The position numbers and the translations under genes are program-made. This document shows, piece by piece, positions 41,049-52,200 of a stretch of 62,825 nt of DNA (the first letter of the stretch is position 1; every line of letters begins with the position of its first letter). The notes below the pieces were generated by a model, which saw nothing but the letters and a program-made list of their open reading frames with translations, was not told the DNA's origin and made no database searches. Origin of the DNA: an uncultured Prevotellaceae bacterium (GTDB taxonomy: Bacteria > Bacteroidota > Bacteroidia > Bacteroidales > Bacteroidaceae); NCBI GenBank assembly GCA_900316985.1, contig ONFE01000041.1, positions 1-62,825 on the forward strand, given 5' to 3'.

Positions 41049-42191
41049 CTAATCTTTTATTTCGTATTTATACTCGAAGAACTCTCTCTTGTTCGACTCA
41101 CGTGTCTGAACAACCATCGTATCCTTTGTCTCCACCTGGATGTTCTTGTCCATGAAGTTAACCTTATATGCCAAACGAAGGATGTCACGCTGGACAAGCT
41201 TGCCATTGCTGCTTCCCCACTGATAATCCTTATATTCTGCCCTTTCGGTTCCCTTGGTGAAGAACTCACCTTCACCCTCTGCTGTCACATTCTCATCATC
41301 ACAAGAGATGGTACATTTGTCACCATTGAATTTAAGGATGAGGTTACATGAGATAGAAGCACCGGAGGTCTTGAAAGACACGGGGAAGATAGCCTCTGTC
41401 CTGTTCTTGGTAGTAATTGCGCAAATTTCGTCGTACTGGTTCACAGGGTTCGAAGGATCCATTTTGCTATAATGCTCTACGTCAGAGTTGTAAAGAGTGA
41501 AATCCTTGCGAACCACCTTCGTAGGTTCGCCTCCGTTTTCTGTTACCATGTCCACGCCACGACGGATATACTTACCCTGCCAGGGGTTCATATACTTCAC
41601 ACAGTAGAGTACATAGTCCATCGGGAGTACCGCCCAGTCCTGTGCATTGGTGCGAACAGGAGAGCTCACAATGGGTGTGCCGGAAAGGATCGCATCAATA
41701 CCTGAGACACCAGTCATTCGCAGAGGAATCACATAGGTATTCTTGATGGCATCAGGGTCATTGAAGAATTCGTCATTAAACTGCACCTCCACATAGCCGC
41801 GGGCATCGCCATTATAAGGAATAACGCTGGACAGAAGCGTATAGTATTTCTGAGGCATTGGAGTCACAGGCAGGGATGTATATCCACCGTCATCCACAAA
41901 CCAAAGGTTGTTGCAGAGCGACTCATCAACGACTACGTCCACCGTAGCATTACGCCCGCCATAGGCACCACCCATGGTAGCCCAGATACGGCACTTGTGC
42001 TCATTGTCGAGCGTGTTGTCATAGATATCGTTACCAAGTACGAGGGTGCGTACCGGGTTCTGATAGGCAAAGTAGGCTTTTGTGCCCCCTTCAAAGTCGG
42101 GGAACTCATGATCTGCATTATAGCAAGACGCACAGGTGAGAGCAAGTGCCCCCAAGGCTACTCCGAAAATATATTTCTTAAGTTTCATCAT
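41049..42191 (-). CDS. Surface lipoprotein of the xus locus (DUF1735/DUF5627-like)
   Basis: A 380-residue lipoprotein (lipobox ASC, Cys23). The N-terminal half is a DUF1735/BT_3987-like beta domain (KAYFAYQNPVRTLVLGNDIYDNT, YVEVQFNDEFFNDPD, IPLRMTGVSGIDAI). The C-terminal half has a second beta-sandwich (NLILKFNGDKCTISC, LVQRDILRLAYKVNFMD) of the DUF5627 kind. In xus loci this position is held by XusE, a surface glycan-binding protein. It follows SusD by 40 bases that consist mainly of TTAAACT heptamers. Confidence 0.82.
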   Translation of the reverse strand: MMKLKKYIFGVALGALALTCASCYNADHEFPDFEGGTKAYFAYQNPVRTLVLGNDIYDNTLDNEHKCRIWATMGGAYGGRNATVDVVVDESLCNNLWFVDDGGYTSLPVTPMPQKYYTLLSSVIPYNGDARGYVEVQFNDEFFNDPDAIKNTYVIPLRMTGVSGIDAILSGTPIVSSPVRTNAQDWAVLPMDYVLYCVKYMNPWQGKYIRRGVDMVTENGGEPTKVVRKDFTLYNSDVEHYSKMDPSNPVNQYDEICAITTKNRTEAIFPVSFKTSGASISCNLILKFNGDKCTISCDDENVTAEGEGEFFTKGTERAEYKDYQWGSSNGKLVQRDILRLAYKVNFMDKNIQVETKDTMVVQTRESNKREFFEYKYEIKD

Positions 42192-42193
42192 TG

Positions 42194-42221
42194 TTAAACT
42201 TTAAACTTTAAACTTTAAACT
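42194..42221. repeat. Tandem heptamer array (TTAAACT)x4 in the xus operon
   Basis: Four exact copies fill most of the 40-base gap between the second SusD gene and the surface lipoprotein gene. Confidence 0.95.
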
Positions 42222-42231
42222 GTGAACTCTC

Positions 42232-44085
42232 TTACCATCCCTTGTTTTGCAGGAGGTTACTCCACAAAAGTACTTCACTATTAGGAATGGGGCCATAAAT
42301 CTGGTATGACTCATACTGACGAGATTCCACATTCAGAGGAGTATAGGAGAGGTTACCAGGCACGGGGTCTAATTCCGGATTAATCTGATCAATCTGAACG
42401 CCCAATGCGGTTTCATTGATAGGTAACTGCCAGCGACGGATATCCCAGAAGCGCTTGTTCTCAAAGCAAAGTTCGATACGACGCTCATTACGAATCAACT
42501 CACGCATCTTTGCCTGATCATTACCGCACTCCTCCAGATAGGGATCGCCAACAAATTCTCCATTCTCATCTGTTCCGATACCGCCACGCTGACGAATCAG
42601 CTTGATAACATCGTAAGCCGAAAGGCCCAAACCGGCACCGTCAACCTTCGGTCCCCATGCTTCGTTGGCACACTCAGCATATGCGAGGAACAATTCCGTG
42701 TAACGGATACGTGGGTAGATATGTGGCTGTTGAGCTGGAGAAGCAGAACTTGCCGAAGGACCTGCATCGTCACGGAGCAGTTTCTTCAGATAATAGCCTG
42801 TAAGCGTATGTGAAGAACCTGAATTGTTAATATTGTCCTTGTTTCCTGCTTCTTTGGTAGAACTTGCATAGGTACCTGTTGCAATGACGACACTCTTGAA
42901 TATGGAGCCATTATAAATGACATCTTCGGAAAGACGTGGATCACGGTCTTTATAAGGATCCTGTGCGTCAAAACCAGATCTGGAATCCGAGATGGGGTAA
43001 CCGTTACGCATAGGGAATGCATCCACCAGATTCTGAGTAGGATTGATTCTGCCCAGACCATTCAGTGATGGTGGGTAGTTGTTACTCTCCTGATCGGCAT
43101 CAGCTTTTACCCAGTCGGCACGCCAAAGAATTTCAGGCATGACAGACGTACTTGATGCCAGTTTCTCTACATCCTTGTACCAAATATTACCTTTCTGGTC
43201 AAATTCGATATCCTTCAATACAGCAGCACATATCTTGGCAGCCTCATCAGATGTGACACCGCTCTGGTCACGGAAAGCCGGACTTGCTGCCATCAGGGCA
43301 GTCTGTGCCTTTACAGCCTGAGCTACCTTGCCGGACACCAGGTTCCTTGCCATATTACCGAACACGAGGTTGTAACCTGCCAATTGTGCACCCAGTTCCT
43401 GATACTTTTGAGGTATCAACGTTTCGTCATCAATGTCCTTATACTGCGCAGGAAGCAATTCTGCGGCCTTGTCACAGTCGGCAAAAATCTGTTGTACACA
43501 GTCAGCAAAAGAAGCACGTGGCAGATTATAGTCAGAACTACCGTCCTCGGGTTCTGTCAGCAAGGGTACTCCGTAGAGTTTGCCATCGTCAGCATAGCCA
43601 CCATGAGCCTGAAGCAGATGGTAGTAGAAAATGGCACGGAGTCCGAGTGCTTCACCCGTCAGACGGTCAATAAACATCTGCTGCTTGGAAGCGGCACTCT
43701 GAGCCCAGTTCACCTGATTGACATACTTGAGGAAGAGATTGACATACTGGATACCATCCTTACACTCATTCCACCGTGACATAGGATTGTTATCTGATTT
43801 CCATTCACCATTTGCCATCTTCTTATAAGTATTACCAGCATCGTTGGTGACGGCATCATCGGTGGCCACGTCGGTCTGTGTCGTTGCCATATAAGGAAGA
43901 CGGTTGTAGCCGTAAATCAGCAGACCATACACATAGTTCGTCTCCTGAACCATTGTCTCCAACTGTCTGGTGTTTTCCTCTGCAGGCTCAAACATGTCCT
44001 GACAGGATATGAAGAGGAGAGAGGAGAGAGGAAAGAGGAGAGTTGTAACTCCTACTACCACCTTATTAATATATTTGGTAATCAT
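42232..44085 (-). CDS. xusD: SusD/RagB family lipoprotein (second pair)
   Basis: The 617-residue SusD-like lipoprotein (lipobox ISC, Cys28) caps the SusC channel and binds glycan. SusD features include the helical TPR scaffold, LTGEALGLRAIFYYHLLQAHGG, the NERRIELCFENKRFWDIRRW motif near residue 550 and the C-terminal PIPNSEVLLWSNLLQNKGW. The hydrophobic core of its signal peptide is encoded by four AAGAGGA/GAGAGGA heptamers (44012-44039). It lies 35 bases after the second SusC gene. Confidence 0.94.
   Translation of the reverse strand: MITKYINKVVVGVTTLLFPLSSLLFISCQDMFEPAEENTRQLETMVQETNYVYGLLIYGYNRLPYMATTQTDVATDDAVTNDAGNTYKKMANGEWKSDNNPMSRWNECKDGIQYVNLFLKYVNQVNWAQSAASKQQMFIDRLTGEALGLRAIFYYHLLQAHGGYADDGKLYGVPLLTEPEDGSSDYNLPRASFADCVQQIFADCDKAAELLPAQYKDIDDETLIPQKYQELGAQLAGYNLVFGNMARNLVSGKVAQAVKAQTALMAASPAFRDQSGVTSDEAAKICAAVLKDIEFDQKGNIWYKDVEKLASSTSVMPEILWRADWVKADADQESNNYPPSLNGLGRINPTQNLVDAFPMRNGYPISDSRSGFDAQDPYKDRDPRLSEDVIYNGSIFKSVVIATGTYASSTKEAGNKDNINNSGSSHTLTGYYLKKLLRDDAGPSASSASPAQQPHIYPRIRYTELFLAYAECANEAWGPKVDGAGLGLSAYDVIKLIRQRGGIGTDENGEFVGDPYLEECGNDQAKMRELIRNERRIELCFENKRFWDIRRWQLPINETALGVQIDQINPELDPVPGNLSYTPLNVESRQYESYQIYGPIPNSEVLLWSNLLQNKGW
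44012..44039. repeat. Heptamer array (RAGAGGA)x4 inside a signal-peptide coding region
   Basis: AAGAGGA GAGAGGA GAGAGGA AAGAGGA on the plus strand encodes LLFPLSSLLF of the SusD signal peptide. The same unit is intergenic at 62720-62747. Confidence 0.93.
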
Positions 44086-44086
44086 A

Positions 44087-44107
44087 ATTCTTTATTCTTT
44101 ATTCTAA
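44087..44107. repeat. Heptamer array (ATTCTTT)x3 in the xus operon
   Basis: ATTCTTT ATTCTTT ATTCTAA fills part of the gap between SusC and SusD genes of the second pair. Confidence 0.8.
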
Positions 44108-44120
44108 ATACTAGATTCTT

Positions 44121-47120
44121 TTAGAGAGTTACCTTAACACCGAGATTATAGAAACGGGTCTGTGGTGCATAGCCAACACTGGTCTCCATCAACTTACGGT
44201 GCTTTGAGAATGTGAAGAGATCATTACCGTTCAAATAGATAGAGAGTGCATTCACCCATTTTCCTTCAAACAATTCCTTCGGGAAGTCGTAGGTCAACTG
44301 CACTTTGCGAAGGTTGAAACGATCCGTGCTATACATCCAGTAGGTAGAAGCCGCACCATTGTTAGGCGTACTAGCTACACTGAGACGAGGATGAGTAGCA
44401 TTAGGATTCACGAAGCCATTGATAATGCCGGCATCATCATAGGTGTACTGAATATGGTCGCGTACATTTACAGAGTATTTACTGTTTCCCTGCATATAAT
44501 AATAACCGCCATTCTTCATCGCGTAAGCACCGAACTGTCCATTACCAAGCACGAAGAGCGTCCAGTTCTTGTACTTCAGCGTGAGGTTCACGCCAATGGT
44601 CCAAGGAGATCCGAAAGTACCTGACTTACCCAATTCAACCTGGTCTCTTCTGTCAATGGTTCCGTCGCCATTGATATCTTCATACTTCAGGTCACCAGGC
44701 ATTACCGTACCACCAAGGCCATATTTACCTTCTTTTAATTTATAGGAGGTCTTACCTTTATCGTCAGTCGTCACATTAAAGTCATCAATGGTATAGAAAC
44801 CCAGGCAACGGAAGCCTTCGAGGACGTCAAGAGGTTTACCCACATGCATGAGTTCTCCTGCTGAGTTACGGTGGGGAGCCTTCGCATCTGCCACTTCGTC
44901 AAACTTCTTCCACTCAGTTTTGAGATAAGTACCTACCAAGCCAAGTTCTGCATAAATCTGACCGAACTGCTTCTTGGCCTTGATGCTGAAGTCAAGACCC
45001 TGACGGTTCTGTACGTTATAGTTGCTCACTGGCGAGAACTTGCTACTGTTAAGACCGTTTTTCAAATGTGACGGATACAAAGTCGGGTTCTGGATGATGT
45101 AACCGGACATGTCTGTATTGAAATAAGTCAGCTCAGTAGAAAGTAACTTATTGAAGAAAGAACCACGAAGACTTACAGACCATTCCTTGCGGTGAATAAA
45201 ATCGAGCGCTGGATTACTACCAGAGGTAGAAACCGTAGAGACGGCAGAGTTTGCACCTTCATTCCATGCAAAGCTCGTAGTATTTTGGTCTGTCCACACA
45301 GCATCGTAGAGATAGAAGTCCTCATATTTGCTATCCTTATAATAGACATCAGCATCATCGTTCAGATTACTGTAAGATGCACTGAGCAGCAGGTCGTCAA
45401 CGAAGCTGCCCTTCATAAAATTCTCATTGGCCAGGTTCCAACCAAGTGTGAAAGAATGCGAGAGGGCTTCGCGATTGCCTTTAGAAAGACGTGCAGAATG
45501 AACACCTGCCAGTCCTACTTCTGCAAAGTAACGCTTCATATAATCATAACCAGCCTGAAGGCCTAAGTTGGCATTGGCATAACGATGGTATTTTTGGCTC
45601 GATGTCGTCGTGTACATATTAGCAAGCAAGATTCCCGTTACGTGATGTTTGCCGGCAAAAGTATTATCGTAGTCAAAATGACCGTTCCAACTGATGGTCT
45701 GGCGGTATTTCGTGTCAGACATAGTCATCGTACCCGTCACGACCTCATCCTTCGGCTGATTGATAGCAATAATAGCATCCTGCGTGTTATAATTACTCCA
45801 TGTAGGGAAGAACAGAGAATACGTATTGTTATATGCCAGGCTGTAGTTGGCAGCATAGTCAATCGAGAACAACGTCTTGAAAGTCAATCCCTTTAAGAAC
45901 TTGTTCATGTCATAGTTGATACCGGCATCAAACTGGAACTGTCGGCTTACAGCCCGTGTCTCACCACCAAAATAGCAGTCAGCAATGGCATTCGTCTGTG
46001 CTCCGTCGGTACCACCGCCCGGGAACCATCTTCCATCAATCAGGTTAAGAGACTTGCCGAGCGTAGCCAAAGCCATGCTGGCATTGGGGTCAACCATTTC
46101 AATAGGAATCAATGGAGCGGCACCTTGCGGGAAGTTGGGACGCATGTTTGCAGCATCATTCCAGAAATTACCCTTATTCTTGTACTCATTATAGTAAGTC
46201 GCACTAACATTAGCCCAACCCGTGATGAATTTGTTCACAACCAGGTCCACATTACCACGTACACTGAAACGATCGGTATAGTTATCCTTTGCCGGACCGA
46301 AATTGATAAGATCTTCGTTACGATAGTAGTTGATGTTCGTATAGAAGTGGGCACGCGTACCGCCACCCTGGATTTCCAATGTACCCTCAGAGCGATTATA
46401 GGCCTTGCGAATATAATCGTCAGAGTAGTAATTTATATTGGGATAACGGTAAGGATTTGCACCAATAGCATGATTGTAGATATCCTGCTGAGAGTAAGGC
46501 GGCTTATAATTCGTCAAGTTACCTTGAGCAACAGCATCGTTATAGTAGGCTTCGTTATAGAGCGTCATGTACTCCGCAGAGCCCAGATACTGAGGGAATT
46601 CCTTGGCGACATACCAGCCTGTATTCGCATTGGCCTTAATCTGAAGACCGTCCACCTTACCACGCTTGGTCGTAATCAGGATAGCACCCTTGGCACCCTT
46701 AGAGCCATAGAGAACGACAGCCTGTGCTCCTTTGAGGAAGGTAATCTGCTCTATTTCTGATGGTAGCACGTTGTTAGACGGACGCTTCACACCGTCGATA
46801 ATCACAAGCGGCATATTATTATTATCGTTATTGTCGAGGCGCTCATTGTCCATACCCCAAAGGTTGTTTCCGTTCCATCCTCCAACAAGAGCATACATGT
46901 CCTCGAGGCTGCCCATGGTATAATCCTTCTTTGACAGTTCTTCCATATCAACGTATGAAACGCCTCCCAGAAGATGGTCAGGATCCTTATCGCGGAAAGC
47001 AACATGGACTTTCTTTTTCACCACGGTAGAGTCAGCATCGTCAGCAGTCTGGGCATTAGCCGCCAGAGGTGACGCAGCCATCATGGCAAAGAGTAATATA
47101 TTTGTTTTTATCTTTTTCAT
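44121..47120 (-). CDS. xusC: SusC/RagA family TonB-dependent transporter (second pair)
   Basis: A 999-residue outer-membrane transporter. I chose the ATG at 47120 because it gives the signal MKKIKTNILLFAMMAASPLAANA. Unlike the first SusC it lacks the N-terminal CarboxypepD_reg domain and starts almost directly with a short plug (MGSLEDMYALVGGWNGNNLWG...MPLVIIDGVKRPSNNVLPSEIEQ). The SusC signature LKGAQAVVLYGSKGAKGAILITTKRG and a complete barrel follow. The reduced N terminus is known for one of the two transporters in xus loci. It lies 52 bases behind SusD of the first pair, a gap with CTTCACT repeats. Confidence 0.94.
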   Translation of the reverse strand: MKKIKTNILLFAMMAASPLAANAQTADDADSTVVKKKVHVAFRDKDPDHLLGGVSYVDMEELSKKDYTMGSLEDMYALVGGWNGNNLWGMDNERLDNNDNNNMPLVIIDGVKRPSNNVLPSEIEQITFLKGAQAVVLYGSKGAKGAILITTKRGKVDGLQIKANANTGWYVAKEFPQYLGSAEYMTLYNEAYYNDAVAQGNLTNYKPPYSQQDIYNHAIGANPYRYPNINYYSDDYIRKAYNRSEGTLEIQGGGTRAHFYTNINYYRNEDLINFGPAKDNYTDRFSVRGNVDLVVNKFITGWANVSATYYNEYKNKGNFWNDAANMRPNFPQGAAPLIPIEMVDPNASMALATLGKSLNLIDGRWFPGGGTDGAQTNAIADCYFGGETRAVSRQFQFDAGINYDMNKFLKGLTFKTLFSIDYAANYSLAYNNTYSLFFPTWSNYNTQDAIIAINQPKDEVVTGTMTMSDTKYRQTISWNGHFDYDNTFAGKHHVTGILLANMYTTTSSQKYHRYANANLGLQAGYDYMKRYFAEVGLAGVHSARLSKGNREALSHSFTLGWNLANENFMKGSFVDDLLLSASYSNLNDDADVYYKDSKYEDFYLYDAVWTDQNTTSFAWNEGANSAVSTVSTSGSNPALDFIHRKEWSVSLRGSFFNKLLSTELTYFNTDMSGYIIQNPTLYPSHLKNGLNSSKFSPVSNYNVQNRQGLDFSIKAKKQFGQIYAELGLVGTYLKTEWKKFDEVADAKAPHRNSAGELMHVGKPLDVLEGFRCLGFYTIDDFNVTTDDKGKTSYKLKEGKYGLGGTVMPGDLKYEDINGDGTIDRRDQVELGKSGTFGSPWTIGVNLTLKYKNWTLFVLGNGQFGAYAMKNGGYYYMQGNSKYSVNVRDHIQYTYDDAGIINGFVNPNATHPRLSVASTPNNGAASTYWMYSTDRFNLRKVQLTYDFPKELFEGKWVNALSIYLNGNDLFTFSKHRKLMETSVGYAPQTRFYNLGVKVTL

Positions 47121-47149
47121 ATTATAATATTTTATAGCGGTAGCAAATT

Positions 47150-47170
47150 CTTCACTATTCACTCTTCACT
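47150..47170. repeat. Heptamer array (CTTCACT)x3 in the xus operon
   Basis: CTTCACT ATTCACT CTTCACT lies between the first SusD stop and the second SusC start. Confidence 0.85.
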
Positions 47171-47172
47171 TA

Positions 47173-49191
47173 TTACCATCCTGGATTCTGCTTAAATCCT
47201 TCATAAAGATAGACATCCTTCTCTGGGAATGGGAACCAATAGTGCTTTGCTTCCAAAGGACGCTTGATGAGCGTCTTATGATGGAAGTTAGCGACTTGAG
47301 CATCCTTCGGGTCGTTTTTCTTGAACCAATCGGCCTTCTGCATACGCTCAAACTCATGAGAGTACTTCTCGGTGTAAGGAGGTTCTGTCAGGAGCAGCCA
47401 ACGCTGAAGATCGCACCAGCGGAAACCTTCGAACGACAGTTCCACGGTACGTTCACGGCGTACCTCATCAATGAAGTGCTCACGGGTATCCAGGAAGTCA
47501 TCCTGTACACCTTCCATTCCTACACGGTCACGGAGTGCATTGATGGCACCGACAGCTGACAATGAGGGACAATAGGTCGTTGTGGTCTTCAAATCCTTCA
47601 CATCATGCGAGAAAGCTGCCATTGCCTCAGCAAACATCAAATAGATATCTGCCAAACGCATGTAAGGAAGATAGGTCTGCAAGGCATAGCCATAGTCATA
47701 CCACTTGTCACCGATATTACACTGGTGAGGAACGAGTTTCTGAATGAAATAACCCGTGCTACTTCCATTGTCTATAGAACGCATGGCACCACCCGTGTAC
47801 AGAGAGCAATATTCATGCTCCTTCTGAGCAGCATTCAAGGCTTCAGTCTTGAGTACATAATGGAAACCGTCGAACACAATGTCATGGTAGAATCGTGGGT
47901 CGCGGCCTTTATAGGGATGCTCCGGATCCCATCCAGACTTTGGATTCAGTACATAATGACCATTCTTAACCAGATAAATGGGCTGTCCGTTGGCCATACC
48001 ATACTGGTCAATGAGGTTACCCGTCGGATGATGAATAATGTTGTCATGCTCCACAAGACCTGCGACCTTCGGACCGAAAATCTTAGTACAGTTCCAGTTA
48101 GAAGAGTTCACACCTGGGTGAGCCCCACGGAAGATAGCCTCTGAGGCACCAGGCATTTTCCAACCGTCACTGACGGTATAGAATATCTGTGAGTAACTGT
48201 CTTCAGCATTTTCCAACTTCTCATGATCGTAGATGCTGGAATACTTGAATTCTGCAAGTTTGTAATTAACTTGTCCCTTAGAAACCAGGTCAAGAGCCTT
48301 ACCAAGGGCTTCAGCAGCCTTTTTACAATAACTCTCATCATAATCATAAGTCTTGGCATTAGCACCACCCTGGCTTCCGCCTAACAGCATAGGAAGACCA
48401 CCATCCTTGGTTTTCTCAAACTCTTTCATGAGCGGAGAACCTGCCCAAAGATAACATTTGCCTAAGTAGCAGAGCGCCATGAACTTATTAACACGCAGCT
48501 GGTTGTTGTTAACGGTGTTATTGTCCCTACCAACAAGTGTCTCATCCCATTCCTTCGAATCCAAAGGAAGAAGTTCGGAAGCTCTTTCGAAGTCAGCAGC
48601 ACAACGATCTGCACATTCCTGGAAAGAAAGACGGGGAAGTTCGGGGATATGTCCATCCACAAAAGATTGATCAATATAGGGCAGGCCACCGAAATAGCAC
48701 ATCAGTTCGAAATGCCACCAGGCACGGAAGAAATACATCTGTCCGAGCAAGATGTCACGCTCTTCGTCAGTTCCTACGAGCGAACCAATGTTTTCAATAC
48801 CCATGTTACACTTACGGATGCAGTACCAGGAATTTCTCCAAAGCGAACTTCTGTCTCCATTCAGCCAACACTGGCTGTTCGTGTACCAGTTACGATAGTT
48901 GCCCAGGTCAACCTGATGGTCCATGTGTGCATAGCCTTCAGGATTATGAACAGCGTCATCACCGAAATTCCATGCGGTACAATAGTTAACCATCTCCTTA
49001 CTGGGTATCAAGGAATAGATTTCCTCTACATATCCCTGGAAGTTGCGGAAATTCTTGAATGCCTCATCCTCAGCCACGATAGAATCAGGATCCTTATCGA
49101 GCCAGTCGGTACAAGACGTAAAAGTACCGCCTGCCAGTAGGAGAAGCGAACCACACAAAAGGGTTTTTATGTTATTATAATATTTCATCAT
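47173..49191 (-). CDS. xusB: SusD/RagB family lipoprotein (first pair)
   Basis: The 672-residue SusD-like lipoprotein (lipobox TSC, Cys27) with LGQMYFFRAWWHFELMCYFGG, the NALRDRVGM and VRRERTVELSFEGFRWCDLQRW motifs, and a C-terminal KDVYLYEGFKQNPGW. It is longer than typical SusD (about 550), with Trp/Tyr-rich segments suited to binding xylan chains. Only 12 bases separate it from the SusC gene in front of it, so they are made together as one uptake complex. Confidence 0.95.
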   Translation of the reverse strand: MMKYYNNIKTLLCGSLLLLAGGTFTSCTDWLDKDPDSIVAEDEAFKNFRNFQGYVEEIYSLIPSKEMVNYCTAWNFGDDAVHNPEGYAHMDHQVDLGNYRNWYTNSQCWLNGDRSSLWRNSWYCIRKCNMGIENIGSLVGTDEERDILLGQMYFFRAWWHFELMCYFGGLPYIDQSFVDGHIPELPRLSFQECADRCAADFERASELLPLDSKEWDETLVGRDNNTVNNNQLRVNKFMALCYLGKCYLWAGSPLMKEFEKTKDGGLPMLLGGSQGGANAKTYDYDESYCKKAAEALGKALDLVSKGQVNYKLAEFKYSSIYDHEKLENAEDSYSQIFYTVSDGWKMPGASEAIFRGAHPGVNSSNWNCTKIFGPKVAGLVEHDNIIHHPTGNLIDQYGMANGQPIYLVKNGHYVLNPKSGWDPEHPYKGRDPRFYHDIVFDGFHYVLKTEALNAAQKEHEYCSLYTGGAMRSIDNGSSTGYFIQKLVPHQCNIGDKWYDYGYALQTYLPYMRLADIYLMFAEAMAAFSHDVKDLKTTTTYCPSLSAVGAINALRDRVGMEGVQDDFLDTREHFIDEVRRERTVELSFEGFRWCDLQRWLLLTEPPYTEKYSHEFERMQKADWFKKNDPKDAQVANFHHKTLIKRPLEAKHYWFPFPEKDVYLYEGFKQNPGW

Positions 49192-49203
49192 AGTTGTACG
49201 CCT

Positions 49204-52200
49204 TTAAATGTTAAGTTTAATACCGAAGTTATAACGTCTTACAGTGGGGTAGGCGCCACCGCCACCACTCCATCCGTAGTTACTTTCACGGTCGTCAGGC
49301 ATCTTGGTAATCAGGAAGAGGTTGTTGCCATTCACGTAAATCTTCAGGCTTGAGAAACCAAGTTTCTTAATCCAGCCCTTCGTCCAAGTATAGGCAACCT
49401 CCACATTCTTCAGACGGATGTATGAACCGTCGTAGAGATACTGTGTACCGTTATTGTAGGAAACCTGTGTGGTATAACGAGGTACAACAACCTCACCATC
49501 GGCATCTATAGGATTCCACCATGTACCATTGTCGAACACTGTCAACAACTTATTATTAAAAGAGGTAAGACCTACGTCACGGGTTACACCTGTTACGCCA
49601 TAGAGCTGGGCAAACATACTGAAGCCCTTCCACTCCCAACCGATAGTGGCATTGTAAGTGTGCTCCGGGTTACCGGTATAGCCGAAAGGCGCTTGGTCGT
49701 ATGTCTCGTCAACAACACCGTCAGCATTAAAGTCAACGATGTAGTGGTCACCAATCAGCACCTGATTATCGTCCATCTCACGCTTAGGTGTACTGTAGAG
49801 CTCGTCATAAGTACCGATGAAGCCGTTGTCAATGAACGAAGTGTACTGGCCCTGAGAATAACCCTGTGCTCTGCGGTAAGAGGGCAACAATGCCGGGTCA
49901 TCCTTCAACTTGATTTCATTGTGAGCATAGGTATAGTTGGCGTTGGCCCAGAAACGCATACCATTCTTCAGCACTTTGTTGAAACGAAGTTCAAATTCGA
50001 AACCATTGTTCATGATTTCACCCTTATTGATATCCGGGGTCGTTGCAGCACCATAATAAGAAGGTACAGAACGGTTGTTACCAGATACGAAGATGTCATA
50101 ACGTTTGTCACGGAACCAGTCGAAACTACCTGTGAACATACCACCGAGGAATCCATAGTCGAAACCGATGTTCATTTTTCGTACTGTTGCCCAACGAAGA
50201 TCTGGAGCAGCAACGATAGATTCCTTATAACCTTGATATGGACTCTGACCAGCTGTCAGCGTCATATTTACTTTATTCAATACCGACCACTGAGTCAGGT
50301 AAGCCCAACGTGCACCGGCATTGTCATCACCGATTTCACCGTATGAGCCACGGATCTTGAACATATCCAGGATTTTCTTATCCTTCAGCGGCTTCATAAA
50401 TTTCTCTTCCGATACCATCCAGCCGATAGCACCTGAACAGAAGAAAGCGAAGCGATTGTCGGGAGAGAACTTCTGCGAACCGTTGTAGGCACCGTTGAAC
50501 TCAGCAAAATAGCGGCTCTTAAAATCGTATGTGGTACGGAATACCCAGTCCTCACGACGATTCTCAAGTTCAGCATTTCCTGCATACATACGGCGTTTCC
50601 AGTTACCCATCAAAGAGACGTTATGGTCGCCGAGTTGACGGCCCCAATAAAGTTGGAGCGACATTTCCGTAGCACGGTTGGTACTGCTTACGCTACCAGG
50701 TGCTGTCCTCCAGTCCACCTTTTCATAGAAATCAAAACCTGTCGCATCGAAAATCTGTTTTTCCGGACGGGGCACGCCGTCCTCAGGAAGCATATACTTT
50801 CTCATAGTTTCATGACCACCACCAGCCTGGTCAATACCACGGCTACCTTCATTAAACTGGTTATCCCATGAGATAGTACCACGGGCAACAAGTCCCTTTG
50901 TGATGAAATCAAGTTTCTGCTCAAGCGCAAAGTCTGTATAGACACGAGTGATGGTCTTCAACTCATATCCTGACAGTGCAACATTCTGAGGAGAGTTAGC
51001 CACGTTGGAAACCAACGGATAATAGCCCCATGAATAATCCGAGAATTGTACAGGGAACACGTTAGGTGGCATACCGTATGCGCCGGCCCACATTTGCTGC
51101 TGGAAGAACTCACCACTATTACCATAATAATAACGTGGTGTCTTCTGCTGCGCGTTCGAACCTGCCAGATTTACCTTAAACATAGTGGTGTTCGTAATCT
51201 GGAAGTCCAGATTTGAACGTACATTCAGACGATTGTAGGAATAACCGCCTTCATAACCCTGATGGTTGTCCCAGAGTTTGGTCATGTCACCTTCGTTCTG
51301 GAAGTCGAATGACACGAAATACTTCACGAACTTCGTACCACCACCGATATTCAGGTTTGTGTTATATGACAGTGCGGTTTTATTGAACATTTCATCCTGC
51401 CAATCAACATTAGGATAGCGTTCTGCCTGACTGTAGTCACCGAGGTAATTGCCATTGGCATCATAGTTCGGTCTTACGGTATAGTCCTGATTGCGGAAGT
51501 TATTGATGAAACTCTGTGGACGATAGTAGGCCCAAGAAGCGTCTCCGCCAATGGCAAGCTCGTGTTCAAGAGCCTGATTACGCAGCATATAGCCGTCGTA
51601 TGAATCGTACTTGCGCGGGAGCTTTGACACAGCCTTCAACGTTGCGTTGAAGCCCACGTCGATTCTTGCCTTACCTTCCACACCACGCTTGGTGGTAATC
51701 AGGATAACGCCATTAGCACCTTTCACACCGTAGACAGCAGTTGCAGAGGCATCCTTCAAGACGGAAATCGTAGCCACCGAAGTAATATCGACTGACTTGA
51801 TTTCACGCTCAACGCCATCAACGAGGATCAGAGGCTGGGCATCGGTATTCCAGGCTGCTGCACCACGAATGTAAATTCGAGGGTCTTCTTCACCTGGCTG
51901 ACCAGAGGAAGCAATTGTAGCCACACCGGGAAGGTTACCGGTAAGGGCTGCACCCACACTACCGATACCTGCGGCGCGCTCCAGCACTTCACCCGTGGTC
52001 TGCGTAATAGCACCCACCACCGAGGCTTTCTTCTGTTGGCCGTAACCTACTACCACGACTTCGTCAAGCTGGTTTTCTTCTTCGAGCGAAACCTTGAAAT
52101 TACGCTGCTTACCAACCCTGACTTCCTTCGAGGTCATACCTACATAGGAAAAAACAAGTACTGACTGCTCGGATGGAACTTCAATCTGGAAGTTTCCGTC

